DNA of 8,669 nt from DASWIP01 sp036397635 (lineage in GTDB: Bacteria > Actinomycetota > AC-67), in assembly GCA_036397635.1 (NCBI GenBank), contig DASWIP010000067.1:1-8669 (forward strand). Reading direction: 5' to 3'. Shown piece by piece: positions 5,388-8,669 of this stretch. The position numbers and the translations under genes were made by a program. Within the stretch, counting starts at the first letter, position 1; every line of letters starts with the position of its first letter. The notes beneath the pieces were generated by a model. The model was not told where the DNA came from, did not search any database, and saw only the letters and a list, made by a program, of their open reading frames with translations.

Positions 5388-6004
5388 ACCCTCGCCGTCA
5401 GGCCGTGATCGCCGCGTTGGGTGCGGTCCTGGTGAGCGTGCTGTTCTTCATGTTCGCGCTGCGTCCGAAGCTGGCCCAGATCACCGAAGTCCGGGACGAG
5501 GTCGACCAGGCGCAGACCGAGCAGCGCGCCTTTGAGGGGCAGCTGGCGCGTCTGCGTGAGGCGCAGGAGGAGCGGCCGCGAACGGTCGCACGCCTCGCGC
5601 TTGCGAACCGCTTCGTGCCCACCGACCCCGATCTGCCCGGGTTCATCCGTCAGATGCAGGCGGCGGCGACGGCGGCAGGTGTCGCTCTGGAGTCGATCGC
5701 GCCGTCGCCCCCGCGCGCGCTCGAGGGCTCCCCCGACGTGCAGGTGATCGATGTGTCGATCACCATCCGAGGTGGCTTCTTCCGGCTCGAGGATCTCCTG
5801 ATCCGGCTCGAGAGCCTCGAACGGATGGTCGAGGTGCGATCCCTCACGCTGTCACCGGAGGTGGATGCCTTGAGCGATCAGATATCGCTCACGACCTCGC
5901 TCAGCATGCAGATGTACGTCGCCGCGCCGGACGCGCGCCTGGGGTCCACGGGCGCATCGTCCGGCACGTCATCGAGCAGCAGCTCCGAGGAGACAACGTC
6001 GTGA
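5384..6004 (+). CDS. pilO: Type IV pilus assembly protein PilO
   Basis: The 206-residue protein has a short basic N-terminus (MNPRRQ), one transmembrane helix at ~7-26, a charged heptad-like segment at ~30-65 likely to be coiled coil, and a C-terminal domain consistent with the PilO ferredoxin-like fold (G-F-F-R-L-E-D-L-L-I-R-L-E-S-L-E-R, a conserved-looking PilO stretch). The chain ends in a Ser/Thr/Gly-rich tail (~185-206), unusual next to proteobacterial PilO and perhaps a flexible wall-facing end. ATG 5384 overlaps the pilN stop. The nearest purine-rich site, GAGGAG at 5365-5370, is 13 nt away, so translation probably depends on coupling. The gene overlaps the next one by 4 nt (GTGA). PilO would pair with PilN to set the alignment complex. 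Confidence 0.9.
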   Translation: MNPRRQAVIAALGAVLVSVLFFMFALRPKLAQITEVRDEVDQAQTEQRAFEGQLARLREAQEERPRTVARLALANRFVPTDPDLPGFIRQMQAAATAAGVALESIAPSPPRALEGSPDVQVIDVSITIRGGFFRLEDLLIRLESLERMVEVRSLTLSPEVDALSDQISLTTSLSMQMYVAAPDARLGSTGASSGTSSSSSSEETTS

Positions 6005-6561
6005 CCCTCGAGAAGCCGAGTCGGCGCAAGATCGGGTCGCGCGAGCGCGCGCTGCTGATCCTGCTGGGGATCGTCGCGCTGCTCGCGCTGGTGTTCGTGT
6101 TCCTGATCAACGCCGGCGACGGCGACGACATCGCCGATGCGCCCACGCCGGCGCCGGGCCCCACCGTCACGGAGTCGCCGGACGAACCGGCGCCGACGAC
6201 GCCTCCGGTCACGGACGATCTGTTCGAGGGACGGGATCCGTTCCAGCCGCTGGTCGTGGTGGGACCCGGCGACGGCACGCCGGGCCCGGACGACGGGAAC
6301 GGTGGGCCGACCCCGACTCCGACATCGACGGCTCGCCCCGGAGACGACGGGGACTCGCGCCGCGTGGTCCTGCTCGACATCTTCACCTCGGACGGAGAGC
6401 GACGGGCCACCGTGCAGGTCGACGGGCAGGAGTTCACCGTCGTCGAAGGAGAGACGTTCGCCGACAACTTCAGGCTGCTGGATCTGGCGCAGGATTGTGG
6501 GACGTTCGTGTTCGGAGACGAACGGTTCACGTTGTGCATCGGACAGGAGGTGCAGAAGTAG
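6001..6561 (+). CDS. Membrane-anchored PilP-like pilus protein
   Basis: The protein has 186 residues from GTG 6001, which overlaps the pilO stop. A basic N-terminus is followed by one transmembrane helix (~17-36), a long Pro/Thr/Gly/Asp-rich linker (~38-118) and a small C-terminal beta domain (~121-183). Inside the linker lies L-F-E-G-R-D-P-F-Q-P-L at 74-84, close to the R-D-P-F motif of PilP. The C-terminal domain (V-V-L-L-D-I-F ... V-Q-V-D-G-Q-E-F-T-V-V-E-G-E) also resembles the PilP/GspC homology-region fold. Cys166 and Cys179 may form a disulfide. Gram-negative PilP is a lipoprotein that contacts the PilQ secretin. Here the anchor is a transmembrane helix and no PilQ is seen nearby, so the partner must differ. 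Identity as a PilP analogue is inferred from order, motif and topology. Confidence 0.7.
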   Translation: MTLEKPSRRKIGSRERALLILLGIVALLALVFVFLINAGDGDDIADAPTPAPGPTVTESPDEPAPTTPPVTDDLFEGRDPFQPLVVVGPGDGTPGPDDGNGGPTPTPTSTARPGDDGDSRRVVLLDIFTSDGERRATVQVDGQEFTVVEGETFADNFRLLDLAQDCGTFVFGDERFTLCIGQEVQK

Positions 6562-6579
6562 GGGAGACGTGGATGGGAT

Positions 6580-6616
6580 CTCCGGCCGTCATCCGCAGGG
6601 GGAGCGACGGCCGGGG
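6580..6616 (+). terminator. Strong GC-rich hairpin after the pil operon
   Basis: CCGGCCGTC (6582-6590) and GACGGCCGG (6606-6614) are perfect 9-bp arms around a 15-nt loop. A T-G and a C-G pair extend the stem outward. It begins about 20 nt after the stop of the PilP-like gene. No U-tract follows, as is common for actinobacterial terminators, so its termination strength is uncertain. Confidence 0.5.
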
Positions 6617-6618
6617 CA

Positions 6619-6633
6619 GGGGCCTCGAGCCCC
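6619..6633 (+). terminator. Small hairpin, second of three
   Basis: GGGGC (6619-6623) pairs with GCCCC (6629-6633) around the 5-nt loop CTCGA. It lies directly between two larger hairpins and probably acts with them at the pil/aro boundary. Confidence 0.3.
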
Positions 6634-6636
6634 GAC

Positions 6637-6667
6637 GGGAGGCGACCGGTGGTGCAGGTCGCCTCTC
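6637..6667 (+). terminator. Third hairpin before aroC
   Basis: GGGAGGCGAC (6637-6646) pairs with GTCGCCTCTC (6658-6667) over 10 bp, including one G-T pair, with an 11-nt loop. Together with the two hairpins before it, this gives a dense structured boundary between the pil operon and the aro promoter. Confidence 0.4.
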
Positions 6668-6682
6668 GCGCGTCCAGAATCT

Positions 6683-6712
6683 TCGAGACCGCCCCGGACC
6701 GGCGGATAGGAT
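6683..6712 (+). promoter_or_regulatory. Promoter for a probable leaderless aroC transcript
   Basis: TCGAGA (6683-6688, 4 of 6 matches to TTGACA) and TAGGAT (6707-6712, TANNNT-type -10) are 18 bp apart. The expected start, 6-7 nt after the -10, falls on or next to the ATG at 6719. No clear Shine-Dalgarno lies before that ATG, which fits leaderless initiation, frequent in Actinobacteria. Confidence 0.5.
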
Positions 6713-6718
6713 AGGCGC

Positions 6719-7879
6719 ATGTTGCGATTCCTGACCGCGGGCGAGAGCCACGGCCCGGCGCTGACGGCCATCCTGGAGGGCATGATCGCCGGCGTGCCGG
6801 TGTCGGCGAAGGACATCACCTCCGAGCTGGCCCGGCGTCGCCACGGCTACGGACGGGGGACGCGAATGAAGCTCGAGCAGGATGAGCTCGAGATCCTCGG
6901 AGGGATCCGCCACGGCCGCACGCTCGGCTCGCCGATCGCGATGGTGATCCGGAACACGGAATGGCCCAAATGGGATCGCGTCATGGCCGTGGGGGAAGAG
7001 GATGCCGAGCTGGAGGATCCGCTGCTGACCAAGCCGCGTCCCGGTCACGCCGACCTGGCGGGCATGCAGAAGTACGGCTTCGGCGATGCCCGGCCCATCC
7101 TGGAACGGGCCAGCGCCCGCGAAACCGCCGCGCGCACCGCGGTCGGCACCGTCTGCAAGGCGCTGCTCGCGCAGCTCGAGATCACGGTCCTGTCCCACGT
7201 GCTCGAGATCGGTGACGTCCGGGCTCAGGAGGGCACGATGCCGGGACCCGAGGACATCGAGCGGATCGATGCGTCGCCGGTACGCTGCGTCGATCCGGAC
7301 GCCGAGCAGCGCATGACGGCACTGATCGACGAGACGCGGCGGCAGGGCGACACCCTCGGGGGGGTCGTGGAAGTGCTCGCCTACGGGGTGCCGCCCGGCC
7401 TCGGGTCGCACGTGCACTGGGACCGCAAGCTCGATGCGCAGCTGGCGGCGGCGTTGATGAGCATCCAGGCGATCAAAGGCGTCGAGATCGGCCCGGCGTT
7501 CGACGTCGCGCGCGCCCCGGGCTCCCAGGCCCACGATCACATCGGCTACGCCGGCGACGGCTTCGCGCGCGAGACCGATCGCAGCGGCGGGACCGAGGGA
7601 GGTGTGTCCACCGGCCAGGTGCTGCGCGCGCGCGCCGCGATGAAGCCGTTGTCCTCGCTCGCTCGATCGCTTCCGACGGTGGACGTGCACACGAAGGAGC
7701 CCGCCCCGGCCATCACGCAGCGCTCCGATGTCTGCGCGGTGCCGGCCGCCGGTGTCGTTGCCGAGCACATGGTCGCGTTCGTGCTCGCCGAGGCCTGCCT
7801 GCAGAAGTTCGGAGGCGACTCCCTGGTGGAAACCAAGCGCAACATGTCGGCCTATCGCGAGGCGCTGCGCGCGCTCTGA
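6719..7879 (+). CDS. aroC: Chorismate synthase
   Basis: The 386-residue enzyme converts 5-enolpyruvylshikimate-3-phosphate to chorismate using reduced FMN, the last step of the shikimate pathway, in the cytoplasm. The N-terminal signature G-E-S-H-G-P at residues 8-13 contains the conserved His11. R-R-H-G-Y-G-R-G follows near 40. The second conserved histidine is His110 in R-P-G-H-A-D. A-R-E-T-A-A-R-T, R-S-G-G-T-E-G-G (288-295) and Q-R-S-D-V-C-A-V-P with Asp337 complete the family signatures. Length matches Gram-positive and actinobacterial enzymes. ATG 6719 is favoured by the -10 element placed directly upstream and by alignment of the N-terminal motif. The TGA at 7877-7879 overlaps the first ATG of a duplicated TGATG junction leading into aroK. 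Confidence 0.98.
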   Translation: MLRFLTAGESHGPALTAILEGMIAGVPVSAKDITSELARRRHGYGRGTRMKLEQDELEILGGIRHGRTLGSPIAMVIRNTEWPKWDRVMAVGEEDAELEDPLLTKPRPGHADLAGMQKYGFGDARPILERASARETAARTAVGTVCKALLAQLEITVLSHVLEIGDVRAQEGTMPGPEDIERIDASPVRCVDPDAEQRMTALIDETRRQGDTLGGVVEVLAYGVPPGLGSHVHWDRKLDAQLAAALMSIQAIKGVEIGPAFDVARAPGSQAHDHIGYAGDGFARETDRSGGTEGGVSTGQVLRARAAMKPLSSLARSLPTVDVHTKEPAPAITQRSDVCAVPAAGVVAEHMVAFVLAEACLQKFGGDSLVETKRNMSAYREALRAL

Positions 7880-7902
7880 TGCGACCGCTCTGATGCGACC
7901 GC
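7872..7902 (+). repeat. 14-bp tandem duplication at the aroC/aroK junction
   Basis: The unit CTCTGATGCGACCG occurs twice in a row (7874-7887 and 7888-7901). Period-14 identity extends over 7872-7902. Each copy carries the stop/start overlap TGATG. The first ATG (7879) opens a four-codon frame M-R-P-L that stops at TGA 7891-7893, which overlaps the second ATG (7893), the true aroK start. Confidence 0.9.
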
Positions 7903-8432
7903 GCAACGTTGTCCTGATCGGCTTCATGGGCGCCGGTAAGACGGTGGTCGGCCGGGCGCTGGCGACCCATCTGGACTTCCGGCTGTTCGATACCGATGCC
8001 ATGGTCGTGGAAGAAGCCGGCATGGAGATCCCCGAGATCTGGGCGACCGAGGGGGAGCCCGGGTTCCGCGCGCGCGAGGAGAAGGTGGTGCTGCGCGCCT
8101 GCGCTGGCTCGGGGCACGTGATCGCGTGCGGCGGCGGCGCGATCCTGAGCATGAAGAATTACGGCGTCTTGAAAGGGGCAGGGCCGATCGTGTACCTGCG
8201 CGCGCCGGCCGATGTGTTGCGCGCGCGGGTGGACATCGGCGGCGAAGGGCGGCCGCTCCTGCCCGACGACGCGGCGTTCGGCCGCCTGCTGGTCGAGCGT
8301 GTGCCGATCTACGAGTCGGCGGCGGACCTCACCATCGACGCCGATGCCGGCACGCCCGAACAGCTCGCCTCGCTGATCGAGCAGCGCGTGAGCGACCTCC
8401 CCGAGCGCCCCGACCGGACGATCCGACTGTGA
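7893..8432 (+). CDS. aroK: Shikimate kinase
   Basis: The 179-residue kinase phosphorylates shikimate at the 3-hydroxyl with ATP in the shikimate pathway. The Walker A loop is G-F-M-G-A-G-K-T at residues 10-17. Shikimate-binding residues are Asp35 in D-T-D (33-35), Arg59 in G-F-R and the G-G-G at 80-82. The lid arginine is Arg120 in G-E-G-R-P-L-L. All expected catalytic residues are present and length is normal. ATG 7893 is chosen because it starts M-R-P-R-N-V-V-L-I-G-F just before the P-loop strand, and the duplicated upstream ATG 7879 runs into a stop after four codons. No strong Shine-Dalgarno is visible, so translation is probably coupled to aroC. Its end overlaps aroB by 4 nt (GTGA). Confidence 0.97.
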   Translation: MRPRNVVLIGFMGAGKTVVGRALATHLDFRLFDTDAMVVEEAGMEIPEIWATEGEPGFRAREEKVVLRACAGSGHVIACGGGAILSMKNYGVLKGAGPIVYLRAPADVLRARVDIGGEGRPLLPDDAAFGRLLVERVPIYESAADLTIDADAGTPEQLASLIEQRVSDLPERPDRTIRL

Positions 8433-8669
8433 AACCCACCGAGCTCCGCATCGACGTTCCCACGCGCCCGTACACCGCGTTGATCGGCCCCGGCGCGCTC
8501 GAGCAGCTCGGCGATCTGGTCGCGCCCCCGCTCCAGGCCGAAGTGGTCGCGCTCGTGACCGACGCCAACGTCGCGGCGCTCCACGGTGAGCGCGCGCGCG
8601 CCGGCCTCGCGTCGTGGGGGCTTCGCATCGAGCAGCTCACCCTCGAGCCGGGCGAGGCGACGAAGTCGC
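8429..8669 (+). CDS. aroB: 3-dehydroquinate synthase, N-terminal part (3' end outside window)
   Basis: The frame opens at GTG 8429, overlapping the aroK stop (GTGA), and runs to the window edge, giving 80 residues. The N-terminus matches AroB: R-P-Y-T-A-L-I-G-P-G-A-L-E-Q-L-G, then V-A-L-V-T-D-A-N-V-A-A-L-H (start of the NAD-binding fold), then L-E-P-G-E-A-T-K-S at the edge, the family's conserved E-P-G-E-x-x-K motif. AroB makes 3-dehydroquinate from DAHP with NAD and a divalent metal; the metal ligands lie beyond the window. The order aroC-aroK-aroB is common in Actinobacteria, often with aroQ next. Confidence 0.93.
   Translation, partial: MKPTELRIDVPTRPYTALIGPGALEQLGDLVAPPLQAEVVALVTDANVAALHGERARAGLASWGLRIEQLTLEPGEATKS

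Noticed and set aside
6527..8152. Long open frame on the minus strand (541 codons) across aroC and aroK
   Set aside because: It is antisense to two certain genes with complete family motifs; its His/Arg/Gly-rich translation is what GC-rich complementary strands give, and no domain is recognisable.

Overview
The window is about two-thirds G+C and reads as chromosomal DNA of a monoderm, probably actinobacterial, lineage. The evidence is strong G/C preference at third codon positions, GTG and TTG starts, one probable leaderless gene, and a type IV pilus cluster with pilM, pilN and pilO but no PilQ secretin. The class cannot be fixed from the sequence alone. No phage, insertion sequence, CRISPR array, tRNA or rRNA was seen.

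Region 1 (3-2389) is the end of a pilus-subunit operon. It holds the C-terminus of a secreted Ig-like/fibronectin III protein, a PilW-like minor prepilin with a classical leader and Glu+5, and a large PilX-like protein whose body looks like a beta-helical, bactofilin-like domain. Region 2 (2457-3230) is the prepilin peptidase PilD, which would process those prepilins.

Region 3 (3231-3497) is a 267-bp gap, clearly more A+T-rich than its surroundings. It holds a 10-bp dyad nested inside a second inverted repeat, repeated ACTCTT boxes, a sigma-70-like promoter, an imperfect tandem repeat, and a possible 20-codon upstream ORF coupled to the next gene. Region 4 (3498-6561) is an operon of a small MerR/excisionase-type DNA-binding protein, pilM, pilN, pilO and a membrane-anchored PilP-like protein. 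The PilM-N-O(-P) proteins would form the inner-membrane alignment platform of the pilus machine.

Region 5 (6562-6718) carries three consecutive GC-rich hairpins and then a promoter placed for a leaderless aroC transcript. Region 6 (6719-8669) is the shikimate operon aroC-aroK-aroB (aroB cut by the window edge). A 14-bp tandem duplication has doubled the TGATG stop/start junction between aroC and aroK.

Most genes belong to known families. The less ordinary signals are the structured regulatory gap in front of the HTH-pilM operon, the duplicated coupling junction at aroC/aroK, the secretin-less PilP-like component, and the pil-aro adjacency. That adjacency mirrors the pilMNOPQ-aroK-aroB order of diderm Proteobacteria. 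I found no clear sign of a wholly new system.
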